A stretch of DNA of 64,000 nt from Staphylococcus felis (lineage in GTDB: Bacteria; Bacillota; Bacilli; Staphylococcales; Staphylococcaceae): assembly GCF_003012915.1 (NCBI RefSeq), contig NZ_CP027770.1, positions 868,001 to 932,000 on the forward strand, given 5' to 3'. The translations under genes and the position numbers were made by a program. Each line of letters starts with the position of its first letter. The first letter of the stretch is position 1. Under the pieces are notes generated by a model. The model ran no database searches. It was given only the letters and a program-made list of their open reading frames with translations, and had not been told where the DNA came from. Shown here piece by piece: positions 31,310-40,224 of the stretch.

Positions 31310-31798
31310 ATGGAAGTTATTGAAGGATGTCATAATGTATTAAGTTACGCATTTTATAATTCAGCATTCGGACAAATATATGAGAAACCGACGATTTACT
31401 GTGATAAAAGCTTAATATATTTAAGCAGTGGATTAATTGAAAATATGAAGATTTCGCAGTTTAAAGAATACGTTGAGGTTATCTTGGATTTGGTGGATTA
31501 CAATAATACGCCACGTCAAGTGAGAGCAATGTTGCTGATATTTATGACTTATCGTCAGAATGAATCATTTTCTGAGACATCACAATATTTAGATGAGTTT
31601 TTGAACCAAGGTGAATTAAAATGGTACACTAAACCTAACCACACAATGATAAGTAAACAAGAGCATTTAGGAACGGTAAATGTAGTAAAGGAATCTGTTG
31701 CAGAAGAAAAATGTCAAATGGATGTATTTCGTATTAGACACGCCGTTAAGAGAGGATATTTAATTGATTCACAACAAAAGGGGACGATGCATGAATGA
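31310..31798 (+). CDS. Hypothetical 162-residue protein upstream of MOSC gene
   Basis: The frame is long and ends in a 4-bp overlap (ATGA) with the MOSC gene, implying coupling. The ATG at 31310 has no ribosome-binding site; TATAAT at 31302-31307 almost touches it, so the transcript may be leaderless or the true start is further in. The protein is soluble and rich in charged and aromatic residues. Family not recognised. Confidence 0.6.
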   Translation: MEVIEGCHNVLSYAFYNSAFGQIYEKPTIYCDKSLIYLSSGLIENMKISQFKEYVEVILDLVDYNNTPRQVRAMLLIFMTYRQNESFSETSQYLDEFLNQGELKWYTKPNHTMISKQEHLGTVNVVKESVAEEKCQMDVFRIRHAVKRGYLIDSQQKGTMHE

Positions 31799-32493
31799 GT
31801 GGTCGAGTTGAAAAATTATTAATAGGGTCAGTGAAACATTTAGGCGAAAAACAGGCTGAGAACAAGTTTGATCAACCGTGGTCGACAGGTGCTTATAAGA
31901 CAGAAACGCATGAAGCGGTATTACTTAAATACAAAGGTCTTGAAGGAGATGCTGTGGCAGATACACGATTTCATGGTGGCACTGAAAAAGCACTTTTTGC
32001 ATATCACATTGGCCACTATGATGCATTGAGTCAGCAGTTAGGCCGAGACATTCCAATTGGTAGTAATGGTGAGAATATTGTTGTGAGCCACATGGATGAG
32101 ATGAATGTGTGTATTGAGGATGTGTATCAAATTGGTGAAGCAATAGTTCAAGTGTCACAACCTAGGCGTCCATGTTGGAAACCAAGCCGCCGTCTTCGTA
32201 TGCTTGAGTTTGGGAATATATTACAAAGGACAGGTCGTACCGGATGGTATTTTCGAGTTTTACAGGAGGGGCGTATTCAAAAAGGTGACGTGCTACAACT
32301 ATTAGAGCGCTCGTATCATGAATGGACCATTCAACGGATGAATGATTGCTTAGAACATGAAACGTCCATAGAGACACTTCAGACACTTTATAATGCGCCT
32401 TTTTTACCTGAGAGTTGGAAGAAAACTTTGATGAAAAAAATCAATAACGAACAGATTGATGATCATAACAGACTGTATGGTCCGAATGTATAA
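31795..32493 (+). CDS. MOSC domain-containing protein
   Basis: A 232-residue protein of the YiiM type. GLEGDAVADTRFHGGTEKAL is the beta-barrel core signature and QPRRPCWKPSRR carries the conserved cysteine thought to handle sulphur or bind molybdenum cofactor. In the family these proteins detoxify N-hydroxylated bases or serve cofactor sulphuration. Overlaps the upstream hypothetical gene, so both likely form an operon. Confidence 0.88.
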   Translation: MSGRVEKLLIGSVKHLGEKQAENKFDQPWSTGAYKTETHEAVLLKYKGLEGDAVADTRFHGGTEKALFAYHIGHYDALSQQLGRDIPIGSNGENIVVSHMDEMNVCIEDVYQIGEAIVQVSQPRRPCWKPSRRLRMLEFGNILQRTGRTGWYFRVLQEGRIQKGDVLQLLERSYHEWTIQRMNDCLEHETSIETLQTLYNAPFLPESWKKTLMKKINNEQIDDHNRLYGPNV

Positions 32494-32498
32494 ATGAT

Positions 32499-32540
32499 TA
32501 ACGCCGATAAGTAAAATGTTACTTGTTGGTGTTTTTATTT
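32499..32540 (+). terminator. Terminator of the MOSC gene
   Basis: AACGCCGATAAGTAA pairs imperfectly with TTACTTGTTGGTGTT, followed by TTTATTTT. Confidence 0.75.
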
Positions 32541-32593
32541 TGGCTGAATTCAAAATAAATATTTATTCACTTTATATGTATAAATATTCCTTA

Positions 32594-32627
32594 TTAATAA
32601 TGTTAAATAAATTTTTAACGTTATTAA
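32594..32627. promoter_or_regulatory. Candidate CudC (GbsR-type) operator upstream of cudT
   Basis: Inverted repeat TTAATAA-GTTAAA ... TTTAAC-TTATTAA. Its inner GTTAAA/TTTAAC pair recurs in the operator-like repeat before betB. Assigned to the local GbsR-type regulator by shared sequence and position; inference. Confidence 0.5.
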
Positions 32628-32825
32628 TGTACTTTATAAAGGCGTTTTAGTAATGTTTATTTATTGGAAAAGTTATATATATTCAAAGTTAGAGTGTAAA
32701 GTTTTTGTATGAGATTTGCATTAAAATTTAATTTTAGATACTCTAATGCGTGTATCAAGATGACATACTCCAGAAATTTTGTTTAAGGGGTTCAAAATAA
32801 TATTTCATATAAGGGGTGCTTAATT

Positions 32826-34451
32826 GTGCAGAAAAAATCTAACCAGATGGACTGGTTTGTGTTTTTTGGTGCGGCATTGGTGTTATTAATTGCTGTCGTT
32901 CCAATGATGGTATTTCCTGATCAAAGTCGTTCTGTCGTCATGGCGATGAATGATTTTGTAACGTCTAAACTTGGGGCAGTGTACCTAGTGTTAGGATTAG
33001 CGATTTTTGCATTTGTGATGTATATTGCCTTTGGTAAATATGGATCCGTAACATTAGGGCGTGCCAGTGATAAGCCTGAATTTAGTGATTTTGCATGGGC
33101 GTCTATGCTATTTTGCGCGGGTATCGGTTCAGATATTTTATATTGGGGCGTGATTGAGTGGGCGTATTATTTTCAAGGTCCACCACATGGCGCGAAACCT
33201 TTAAGTGATACAGCATTAGAATATGCGACGATGTATGGTATGTTTCACTGGGGACCGATAGCATGGTCTATTTATGTATTGCCTGCATTACCTATTGCTT
33301 ATTTAGTTTTCGTTAAAAAACAACCTGTATTTCGTATTAGTGAAGCATGTCGACCTATTCTGAAAGGGCAAACGGATAAGTTTTTAGGTAAACTTGTAGA
33401 TATTTTATTTATCTTTGGTTTAATCGGTGGGACTGCAACCTCTCTTGCATTAGGGGTGCCTATGATTTCTGCCGGACTTGAAAAGTTATTCGGTATTGAT
33501 GGGCAAAATATGCTAGTTAAAAGTTTGGTGTTAATAGGTATTACCATTGTCTTTTCATATAGTTCATATCAAGGATTGAAAAAGGGGATTCAAGTACTGA
33601 GTGACTTGAATGTTTGGTTATCATTTGTTTTGCTTGGTTTTATCTTTATAGTAGGGCCAACGGTTTTTATTATGGAAACGACAGTAACAGGATTTGGAAA
33701 TATGTTGAAAAACTTCTTCCAAATGGCGACATGGTTAGAACCTTTTGGCGGTTTAGGTGGACGTGAAGAAACAGGATTTCCACAGCAATGGACAATTTTC
33801 TATTGGGCTTGGTGGCTTGTGTATTCACCGTTTATCGGTTTGTTTATCGCACGTATTTCAAGAGGACGTACGCTAAAAGAGGTGATTCTTGGAACGATTG
33901 CATACGGAACATTAGGTTGCGTGCTTTTCTTTGGGATATTTGGGAACTTCGCAGCTTACTTGCAATTGTCAGGTCAATTTAATGTCATTGATTATTTAAA
34001 TCATCATGGTACAGAGGCAACGATTATTGAGGTTATCAATCATTTACCATTCTCCTCTGTTTTGATTGGATTATTTATTTTATCAGCATTTTTATTCTTA
34101 GTGACGACTTTCGACTCTGCTTCATATATTGTGGCTGCAGCAACGCAATTATCGGTTGATGAAGAGCCGCTAAGATGGAATCGACTATTTTGGGCATTTG
34201 CGTTATGTTTACTTCCGTTTTCACTTATGTTAGTCGGCGGTGAAGAAGCATTAAGTATTCTTCAAACAGCGTCTATTGTCGCGGGTGTACCATTAATTGT
34301 TATATTTATTATGATTATGATTTCATTTATGTATATATTAGCTGGTGACCGAATTGCGCTACAAACTCGTGCAGAACGTTTCAAACGTATCGAACGACGC
34401 TCACTTCGCATTTTACGAGTAGGTGAAGATGAGGAAGACGATAATTTATAA
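32826..34451 (+). CDS. cudT: BCCT-family choline/betaine transporter
   Basis: A 541-residue, 12-helix transporter. The BCCT hallmark WAWWLVYSPFIGLFIARISR is complete, followed by GRTLKEVILG. It presumably brings choline into the cell for the dehydrogenases downstream, giving glycine betaine as osmoprotectant. The GTG at 32826 follows AAGGGGTGC. Neighbours cudC, betB and betA give the cud locus seen in other staphylococci. Confidence 0.93.
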   Translation: MQKKSNQMDWFVFFGAALVLLIAVVPMMVFPDQSRSVVMAMNDFVTSKLGAVYLVLGLAIFAFVMYIAFGKYGSVTLGRASDKPEFSDFAWASMLFCAGIGSDILYWGVIEWAYYFQGPPHGAKPLSDTALEYATMYGMFHWGPIAWSIYVLPALPIAYLVFVKKQPVFRISEACRPILKGQTDKFLGKLVDILFIFGLIGGTATSLALGVPMISAGLEKLFGIDGQNMLVKSLVLIGITIVFSYSSYQGLKKGIQVLSDLNVWLSFVLLGFIFIVGPTVFIMETTVTGFGNMLKNFFQMATWLEPFGGLGGREETGFPQQWTIFYWAWWLVYSPFIGLFIARISRGRTLKEVILGTIAYGTLGCVLFFGIFGNFAAYLQLSGQFNVIDYLNHHGTEATIIEVINHLPFSSVLIGLFILSAFLFLVTTFDSASYIVAAATQLSVDEEPLRWNRLFWAFALCLLPFSLMLVGGEEALSILQTASIVAGVPLIVIFIMIMISFMYILAGDRIALQTRAERFKRIERRSLRILRVGEDEEDDNL

Positions 34452-34455
34452 TATT

Positions 34456-34497
34456 AAAAAAGTGAGATGAGCAATGGTTGTTCATCTCACTTTTTAT
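34456..34497. terminator. Bidirectional terminator between cudT and cudC
   Basis: AAAAAAGTGAGATGA pairs with TCATCTCACTTTTT around a GCAATGGTTGT loop. Confidence 0.9.
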
Positions 34498-34501
34498 GAA
34501 A

Positions 34502-35059
34502 TTAATGATTTTGGTCGAGCTCAGGAATCGGAAAATATTTAAATATTTCACCAGTTTTCACAGCTTCACTAATCGAATCAAGCCATTGATAATAGATGCG
34601 AGAGTGTTCCATATGCTTTTTAATTTCAATGGCTTCTTCTTTTGTTTCGTCGTCTACATCATCAGCATTGATAATACAATCGATAATGGCTTCTGATTCT
34701 CTCAAAGCTGCCATATTAATTTTACTTTCGCGTTTCCATTTTTGAGGGAAAAAATTACTGAAAAACTCAAAAAAGTCTTTTTCAGCTTCGAAATGCTGTT
34801 TACGACTCCCTCTTGTAAAACGTTGCTTCACGATGTCAAATTCTTGTAATTTTTTGACTCCAGAACTCATACTAGGTTTACTCATTTGTAGTTCTTGACG
34901 CATCTCATCTAAGGTCATACTCTCTTCAAATAACATTGTACCGTATAAGTTTCCGACACTTCGGTTAATACCATAAAGATCCATTGTTTCAGCAATAGAA
35001 TTAATGACAATATCTTTAGCTTCATCGAGTTGCGATGCATAAGAAGAATGACGTACCAT
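34502..35059 (-). CDS. cudC: GbsR-family transcriptional regulator (choline-responsive)
   Basis: A 185-residue MarR-like protein. The winged helix is at about 40-90 (LYGTMLFEESMTLDEMRQEL, MSKPSMSSGVKKLQEFDIV), followed by a helical region. In Bacillus, GbsR represses choline uptake and oxidation genes and is relieved by choline. Divergent from betB and convergent with cudT, matching that role. AGGAGG is just upstream (reverse strand). Confidence 0.88.
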   Translation of the reverse strand: MVRHSSYASQLDEAKDIVINSIAETMDLYGINRSVGNLYGTMLFEESMTLDEMRQELQMSKPSMSSGVKKLQEFDIVKQRFTRGSRKQHFEAEKDFFEFFSNFFPQKWKRESKINMAALRESEAIIDCIINADDVDDETKEEAIEIKKHMEHSRIYYQWLDSISEAVKTGEIFKYFPIPELDQNH

Positions 35060-35139
35060 CTTTTAACACCTCCCGTACATATCACGTTTAAAAATTTAAG
35101 TTAAGACATACAAGGTTGTGACATAGTGAGTGGTTTCAG

Positions 35140-35310
35140 AAGTTTTATAATTAGCGATTGGATAACCGTACATATTCAAAAACCACTCGCGTAAATACGA
35201 CATCTAAAGTCGCAGCGTTAAGAGAAGACGATATAGCGAAGTGATTTTCTATCGCCGTGATGTTCAAAGCACAATCTCAACAACCTTGTTTACTAAATGT
35301 CATTACTTAT
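35140..35310. repeat. Solitary element sharing the array-1 joint
   Basis: GCACAATCTCAACAACCTT at 35269-35287 matches the array-1 unit end (GCGCAATCTCAACAACCTT). Short complementary arms (ACATC/GATGT, CGATA/TATCG) precede it. Probably a single degenerate copy of the same repeat family in the cudC-betB intergenic region. Confidence 0.45.
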
Positions 35311-35426
35311 CGATTTTAACCCTTTGTTAATAAAAAATAAAATGTTTTTAATTTATTTAACGTAGAATTTGAACATTTGTATGTCTGAATGATGTGAGTT
35401 GACATCGTAAAAAAGCATATGGTAAA

Positions 35427-35471
35427 GTTAAGTTTGTCAAATTCGTTAAATAAAAATTTAACAAACTTAAC
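35427..35471. promoter_or_regulatory. Candidate CudC operator before betB
   Basis: GTTAAGTTTGT (35427-35437) is repeated in inverse at 35461-35471. A nested GTTAAAT-AAAA-ATTTAAC palindrome lies at 35445-35462. It directly precedes the ribosome-binding site of betB, an ideal repressor position. The inner motif is shared with the cudT upstream site. Confidence 0.6.
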
Positions 35472-35483
35472 GGAGGTATCTTG

Positions 35484-36977
35484 ATGGAACTTGTAAAAAA
35501 TTTATCTCGTCGTCAGTTTATTGATGGTGAGTGGGTGGACAGTAGCAATAAAGCCACACGCAAAATTATAAACCCTTACAATCAAGAAGTAATTATAGAA
35601 GTAGCAGAAGGAACGACTGAAGATGTTGAGCGCGCTATTTTAGCTGCAAGACGTTCTTTTGATGACGGCGAATATGCTAATGAAACAGGCGAAGTCAAAG
35701 GTCAAAAAGTACGCGCAATTGCAGATAAAATTAAAGAACATCGCGAAGAACTTGCAAAACTTGAAACATTAGACACAGGTAAGACACTTGAAGAATCATA
35801 CGCAGATATGGATGATATCCATAATGTATTCATGTATTTTGCAGGATTAGCTGATAAAGATGGTGGTGAGATTGTTAATTCACCAATTCCAAACACAGAA
35901 AGTAAAATTGTCAAAGAGCCAATCGGAGTTGTGACACAAATCACGCCATGGAATTATCCTTTACTCCAAGCATCTTGGAAAATTGCACCAGCTCTTGCAA
36001 CAGGATGTTCAATCGTGATGAAACCGAGTGAGATTACACCACTTACAACGATTCGAGTTTTTGAATTAATGGAAGAAGTCGGTTTTCCAAAAGGCGTTAT
36101 CAATCTTGTATTAGGTGCTGGATCTGATATTGGAGACATTATGTCAACGCATAAAGACATTGACCTTGTATCGTTCACAGGTGGTATTCAAACAGGTAAA
36201 CGTATCATGAAGCAAGCAGCTGATCATGTCACAAACATCGCATTAGAGCTAGGAGGTAAAAATCCAAATGTTATCTTTGACGATGCAGATTTCGATTTAG
36301 CAGTAGACCAAGCATTGAATGGTGGATTATTCCATGCAGGTCAAGTATGTTCAGCAGGATCACGTATTATTGTTCATAATGCCATTAAAGCAGACTTTGA
36401 AAAAGCACTACTAGCACGCATCAAAAATATTAAGATGGGTAATGGTTTTGATGATAATACGGAGCTAGGACCATTAATTTCTGCAGAGCACCGCGATAAA
36501 GTAGAAAGCTATATGGATATCGCCAAAGAAGAAGGCGCTACAATTGCAATAGGTGGTAAACGTCCAGATCGTGAAGATTTAAAAGACGGTTTCTTCTTTG
36601 AACCAACAGTCATTACTAATTGTGATACGTCTATGCGTATTGTCCAAGAAGAAGTGTTCGGCCCAGTTGTAACAATTGAAGGCTTTGATACAGAAGAGGA
36701 AGCAATTAGACTTGCAAATGATTCCATTTATGGACTAGCAGGTGGCGTTTTTACTCAAGACATTGGTAAAGCCAACCGTGTTGCCAATAAATTGCGTATG
36801 GGAACAGTTTGGATTAATGATTTCCATCCATATTTTGCCCAAGCACCATGGGGTGGCTACAAGCAATCAGGTATCGGTCGTGAGTTAGGTCACCATGGTT
36901 TAGAAGAATATTTAGAAACAAAACACATCTTAATGAATACTAACCCAGAGCCAGTGAATTGGTTTGGCAAACAATAA
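35484..36977 (+). CDS. betB: Betaine aldehyde dehydrogenase
   Basis: A 497-residue NAD(P)+-dependent aldehyde dehydrogenase oxidising betaine aldehyde to glycine betaine. QITPWNYPLLQASWKIAPAL, the catalytic Glu in LELGGKNPN, the catalytic Cys in AGQVCSAGSR, and EEVFGPVV are all present. ATG 35484 follows GGAGG. Also called cudA or gbsA in relatives. Followed by betA after 33 bases, so one operon. Confidence 0.96.
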   Translation: MELVKNLSRRQFIDGEWVDSSNKATRKIINPYNQEVIIEVAEGTTEDVERAILAARRSFDDGEYANETGEVKGQKVRAIADKIKEHREELAKLETLDTGKTLEESYADMDDIHNVFMYFAGLADKDGGEIVNSPIPNTESKIVKEPIGVVTQITPWNYPLLQASWKIAPALATGCSIVMKPSEITPLTTIRVFELMEEVGFPKGVINLVLGAGSDIGDIMSTHKDIDLVSFTGGIQTGKRIMKQAADHVTNIALELGGKNPNVIFDDADFDLAVDQALNGGLFHAGQVCSAGSRIIVHNAIKADFEKALLARIKNIKMGNGFDDNTELGPLISAEHRDKVESYMDIAKEEGATIAIGGKRPDREDLKDGFFFEPTVITNCDTSMRIVQEEVFGPVVTIEGFDTEEEAIRLANDSIYGLAGGVFTQDIGKANRVANKLRMGTVWINDFHPYFAQAPWGGYKQSGIGRELGHHGLEEYLETKHILMNTNPEPVNWFGKQ

Positions 36978-37010
36978 CAATCATATCATTCAAATAAGGA
37001 GGACCTTTTT

Positions 37011-38714
37011 ATGAGTAAGGCATACGATAAGATGTATGATTATATCATTATCGGTGGAGGAAGTGCTGGATCAGTATTAGGTGCACGATTAAGTGAAGAC
37101 AAAGATAAAAAAGTATTAGTACTTGAGGCGGGACGTAGTGATTACCCATGGGATTTATTAATCCAAATGCCAGCAGCGTTAATGTATCCGTCTGGTAATC
37201 GCTTTTACGACTGGAAGTATGAAACGTCTGAAGAACCGCATATGGGTGGCCGTAAAGTTTTTCATACACGCGGTAAAGTATTAGGTGGTTCAAGTTCAAT
37301 CAACGGTATGATTTATCAACGAGGTAATCCATTAGATTATGAAAAATGGGGTAGCCCAGAAGGTATGGACACATGGGATTATGCGCATTGTTTACCATAC
37401 TTTAAACGTCTAGAGACAACATTTGGTGCTGATAAAGATGATCCGATTCGCGGTTTAAATGGTCCAATTAAGTTACGTCGTGGACCAGCAGACAACCCGT
37501 TATTTGAATCATTCTTTAATGCAGCCGTTGATGCAGGATATAAAAAAACAAAAGATGTTAATGGATATCGTCAAGAAGGATTCGGTCCTTTCGATAGCCA
37601 AATTCATAACGGGCGTCGTGTATCAGCATCGCGTGCGTATTTAAGACCTGCTATGAAACGCAAAAACTTAACAGTTAAAACACGTGCCTTTGTTGAGAAA
37701 TTACATTTCGATGGCAACCGTGTCACTGGTGTGACATTTAAACGTAACGGTCGCCTGCATAAAGTGTTGGCGAAAGAAGTTATTCTTTCAGGTGGTGCGA
37801 TTAATACACCTCAATTACTTCAACTTTCTGGTATTGGTGATTCAGAGCATTTACGTTCTGTGGGAGTAGAGCCGCGCTTACACTTACCTGGTGTTGGTGA
37901 AAACTTCGAAGATCACTTAGAGGTGTACGTACAACATGCATGTAAAGAGCCTGTATCAATGCAACCAAGTTTAAATAAACTAAAAATGCCATTCATTGGT
38001 TTAGAATGGTTAACACGTCGGACTGGTGCTGCAGCGAGTAACCACTTTGAAGGTGGCGGTTTCGTGCGCTCTAACGATAAAGTGGAATACCCGAACTTAA
38101 TGTTCCACTTCTTACCATTAGCAGTGCGTTATGATGGACAAAAAGCGCCAACAGCACATGGTTACCAAGTTCATGTTGGACCGATGTATTCAAATTCACG
38201 TGGACACTTAAAAATCACATCAACGAATCCATATCAAAAACCGAAATTTGTATTTAATTATTTATCAACACCAGAAGATCGACAAGAATGGGTTGAAGCT
38301 ATTCGTGTCGCACGAAACATCTTGAAACAACCATCAATGGATCAATATAATGGTGGCGAGATTTCTCCAGGCCCATCTGTACAAACGGATGAAGAGATTT
38401 TAGATTGGGTACGTCGTGACGCAGAAACAGCCCTACATCCATCATGTAGTGCAAAAATGGGACCTGCTTCAGATCCGATGGCTGTCGTGGACCCATTAAC
38501 AATGAAAGTACACGGTATGGAAAATTTACGTGTTGTTGATGCTTCAGTGATGCCAACAACAACAAATGGTAATATCCATGCTCCAGTATTAATGCTTGCT
38601 GAAAAAGCAGCAGACATTATCAAAGGGGTTAAGCCATTAGAGCCTGAATATGTCGATTACTACGTACATGGCAAAAATGACCCTGAAGACGGCGCAATCG
38701 AGTCACACTATTAA
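37011..38714 (+). CDS. betA: Choline dehydrogenase
   Basis: A 567-residue FAD-dependent GMC oxidoreductase converting choline to betaine aldehyde. The FAD fold is at [20 protein letters not shown], then GMC signatures [19 protein letters not shown] and [17 protein letters not shown], and a C-terminal catalytic His/Asn region ([27 protein letters not shown]). AAGGAGGACC precedes the ATG. Its final 15 codons and terminator are duplicated 7.8 kb downstream by the inserted island. Confidence 0.96.
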   Translation: MSKAYDKMYDYIIIGGGSAGSVLGARLSEDKDKKVLVLEAGRSDYPWDLLIQMPAALMYPSGNRFYDWKYETSEEPHMGGRKVFHTRGKVLGGSSSINGMIYQRGNPLDYEKWGSPEGMDTWDYAHCLPYFKRLETTFGADKDDPIRGLNGPIKLRRGPADNPLFESFFNAAVDAGYKKTKDVNGYRQEGFGPFDSQIHNGRRVSASRAYLRPAMKRKNLTVKTRAFVEKLHFDGNRVTGVTFKRNGRLHKVLAKEVILSGGAINTPQLLQLSGIGDSEHLRSVGVEPRLHLPGVGENFEDHLEVYVQHACKEPVSMQPSLNKLKMPFIGLEWLTRRTGAAASNHFEGGGFVRSNDKVEYPNLMFHFLPLAVRYDGQKAPTAHGYQVHVGPMYSNSRGHLKITSTNPYQKPKFVFNYLSTPEDRQEWVEAIRVARNILKQPSMDQYNGGEISPGPSVQTDEEILDWVRRDAETALHPSCSAKMGPASDPMAVVDPLTMKVHGMENLRVVDASVMPTTTNGNIHAPVLMLAEKAADIIKGVKPLEPEYVDYYVHGKNDPEDGAIESHY

Positions 38715-38829
38715 ATGATACAAATTTAATACGCATACAAAACGATGACAAAGAGAGACTTAAATCATAAGTGCCTTTTGTCATCGTTTTATTAGGATTT
38801 AGAATTATTTTGTGCTAGGTGATTTAATG
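38669..38829 (+). repeat. Left direct repeat of the sactipeptide island
   Basis: 38669-38821 matches 46467-46619 with a single mismatch (G at 38733, A at 46531); similarity continues to 38829 after one more mismatch. It holds the end of betA, the shared terminator and the last codons of the convergent DUF2871 gene, so it is unique chromosomal DNA that was duplicated and not a mobile-element terminus. Confidence 0.95.
38739..38791. terminator. Terminator of betA (left copy)
   Basis: AAAACGATGACAAA pairs with TTTGTCATCGTTTT, T-run after it. An identical copy at 46537-46589 ends the DUF2871 gene on the other strand. Confidence 0.9.
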
Positions 38830-39264
38830 AAATTTCTGGAGAACTGAAAATTTGGAACTAAAGAGGTAATATAATATCCGACGTTGAACTAGAAGCAAAA
38901 TATAAAGGTATATTCATCTCGCAAACATACTACAGAAGATGTTGGTTAGTTTACAAATCAAGAGTAAAAAATTTTAAAATAATGAAGAAAAGGGTGGTAG
39001 TCAAATTATAGAGGATAAAGAAGATGGGTATAACATGGTACTAAAAATTATTAATAAGAATGTAACTTCTGGCATTCTTATAAAATGACATATAATATTA
39101 ATGTTTATTAAATTAAGAAAAACACTTCAAAGATTTCGATACTTTCCCAAAATTTTTCACACTAAAATTATTATAAACAAATCATACTCACTATGAAGAA
39201 ATATGAAAAGTTGTATATAACAAAAATGATTGTTTTACCCATTAATATTGGAAGGAAGAATTTA
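38830..39264. other. Left margin of the island, no recognised gene
   Basis: AT-rich. Short frames exist (for example a stretch reading YKGIFISQTYYRRCWLVYKS near 38909) but with no start signal or family resemblance. May be decayed coding DNA carried in with the island. Confidence 0.35.
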
Positions 39265-39903
39265 TCAAAAAGAATTACATACGGAATTTTCACAGTTTTC
39301 GCATGGAATCATTTTTTTGATTTCTTCAATATTTATAACCTTTATAAAGTGAGAAGATGTATCTAAAATATTCTTGTCTTTTAACTGTTTTATAATTCTC
39401 GCTACATTTTCTCTAGTAGTTCCACAATATTGGGCTAGTTCTTCTTGAGTAATTTTAATTTTAATAATTACCATATCTTTTTCAACTACACCAAATGTAT
39501 TAGATAATCTAATTAGAACAGATAGAAAGCTACTTAATTTATTTCTTGTTAACATATCTCTGATAAACATATCTTTTTTTATATTTTCTAAAACGAGGAG
39601 TTTCATATATAGATTATAGAGGCCATTATTATTTTTAATAATTCTAATAGGAACTTTATAAAATGTAGCATCTGTTTTTCCATAAAAATATTTAAATTTA
39701 TCACAGATTAATAGATTATTTGGACTTACTATTTTATATATTAAGGTTGTTCCATCAGCATTATCTTGATTAATATATAAAATACCTTTATCGACAAAAT
39801 ACAAGTATTCTTCAAAGGATTCATTAAGAGTATGTCCTTTACTTAACTCGCTTTTCTTTCCATTCTTTTTGATAAAGTCTTTCATAATTGTGAATCTATC
39901 CAT
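39265..39903 (-). CDS. Crp/Fnr-family regulator with Bacillus-Fnr-like C-terminal cysteines
   Basis: A 212-residue regulator: a degenerate cyclic-nucleotide-binding-type sensor half (about 20-100), a dimer helix around 105-135, and a helix-turn-helix (ITQEELAQYCGTTRENVARI, 151-170). The C-terminus has C201, C204 and C209 in C-X2-C-X4-C, the same spacing as the [4Fe-4S] ligands C227/C230/C235 of B. subtilis Fnr; D116 in FIRDML aligns plausibly with its aspartate ligand D141. Staphylococci normally rely on SrrAB, NreABC and Rex for oxygen control, so an Fnr here is notable. AAGGAGGGG precedes the ATG. Divergent from the sactipeptide precursor; likely its oxygen-responsive activator. Confidence 0.85.
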   Translation of the reverse strand: MDRFTIMKDFIKKNGKKSELSKGHTLNESFEEYLYFVDKGILYINQDNADGTTLIYKIVSPNNLLICDKFKYFYGKTDATFYKVPIRIIKNNNGLYNLYMKLLVLENIKKDMFIRDMLTRNKLSSFLSVLIRLSNTFGVVEKDMVIIKIKITQEELAQYCGTTRENVARIIKQLKDKNILDTSSHFIKVINIEEIKKMIPCENCENSVCNSF

Positions 39904-39925
39904 GAAATAACCCCTCCTTATAAAA

Positions 39926-39953
39926 AGTATAGCACTGATTTGTGATTTTGTAA
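39926..39953 (-). promoter_or_regulatory. Putative promoter of the Fnr-like gene
   Basis: On the minus strand TTACAA (39953-39948), 16-base spacer, TATACT (39931-39926). The -35 box overlaps the palindrome, which suggests negative autoregulation. Confidence 0.5.
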
Positions 39954-39964
39954 CATATGTTACA
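39949..39964. promoter_or_regulatory. Perfect 16-bp palindrome, putative Fnr-like operator
   Basis: TGTAACATATGTTACA is fully self-complementary and has the two-half-site layout (TGTxA-N6-TxACA) of Crp/Fnr sites. Its centre, 39956.5, lies 41.5 bp before the start site expected from the -10 box at 39986-39991, the classic class II activator position. Confidence 0.75.
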
Positions 39965-39985
39965 TCTTTTGCAATTTTTATCTGT

Positions 39986-39991
39986 TAAAAT
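39986..39991 (+). promoter_or_regulatory. Putative -10 element of the sactipeptide operon
   Basis: TAAAAT with no good -35 box upstream, as expected for an activator-dependent promoter. Predicted start near 39998, leaving a leader of ~32 bases with AGAGGGGGAG as ribosome-binding site. Confidence 0.5.
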
Positions 39992-40029
39992 AAGGTTGTA
40001 GTCAAATAAAAGTAGAGGGGGAGAGCCTA

Positions 40030-40161
40030 ATGGAGAAAGGCGTTATGGTAAGTAACAAAGGTTGTTCTGCATGTTCAATCGGCGCTGCTTGTCTTATTGA
40101 CGGTCCATTCCCTGACTTTGAAGTCATGGGTATCACTGGTACTTTTGGTTTGTCTTCTTAA
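40030..40161 (+). CDS. sboA: Subtilosin A-like sactipeptide precursor
   Basis: A 43-residue precursor too short for ordinary gene calling. Leader MEKGVMVS (8 residues, like MKKAVIVE of SboA) and a 35-residue core beginning NKGCSACSIGAACL. Compared with subtilosin A as I remember it, 25 of 35 core residues are identical. Core Cys4, Cys7 and Cys13 and their partners Phe31, Thr28 and Phe22 are all kept, so the three sulphur-to-alpha-carbon links and the hairpin fold should form. Differences include I19F, A25M, A27I, L30T and the C-terminus Ser34-Ser35 in place of Trp-Gly, so head-to-tail closure would join Asn1 to Ser35. Strong ribosome-binding site AGAGGGGGAG upstream. Confidence 0.95.
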   Translation: MEKGVMVSNKGCSACSIGAACLIDGPFPDFEVMGITGTFGLSS

Positions 40162-40172
40162 TAAGATTAAAG

Positions 40173-40196
40173 AGCCGAGCATATATATGTTCGGCT
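40173..40196 (+). other. Intercistronic hairpin between precursor and albA
   Basis: AGCCGAGCAT pairs with ATGTTCGGCT (one G-T) with no T-run after it. Likely stabilises the short precursor mRNA or partly terminates, giving more precursor than enzyme. Confidence 0.7.
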
Positions 40197-40224
40197 TGAC
40201 TTCAATATGGAAGGAATTTTAGAA

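Noticed and set aside
40207..40224. Upstream ATG as the albA start
   Set aside because: The best ribosome-binding site (GGAAGGA, 40209-40215) lies inside these codons and is correctly spaced for ATG 40225.
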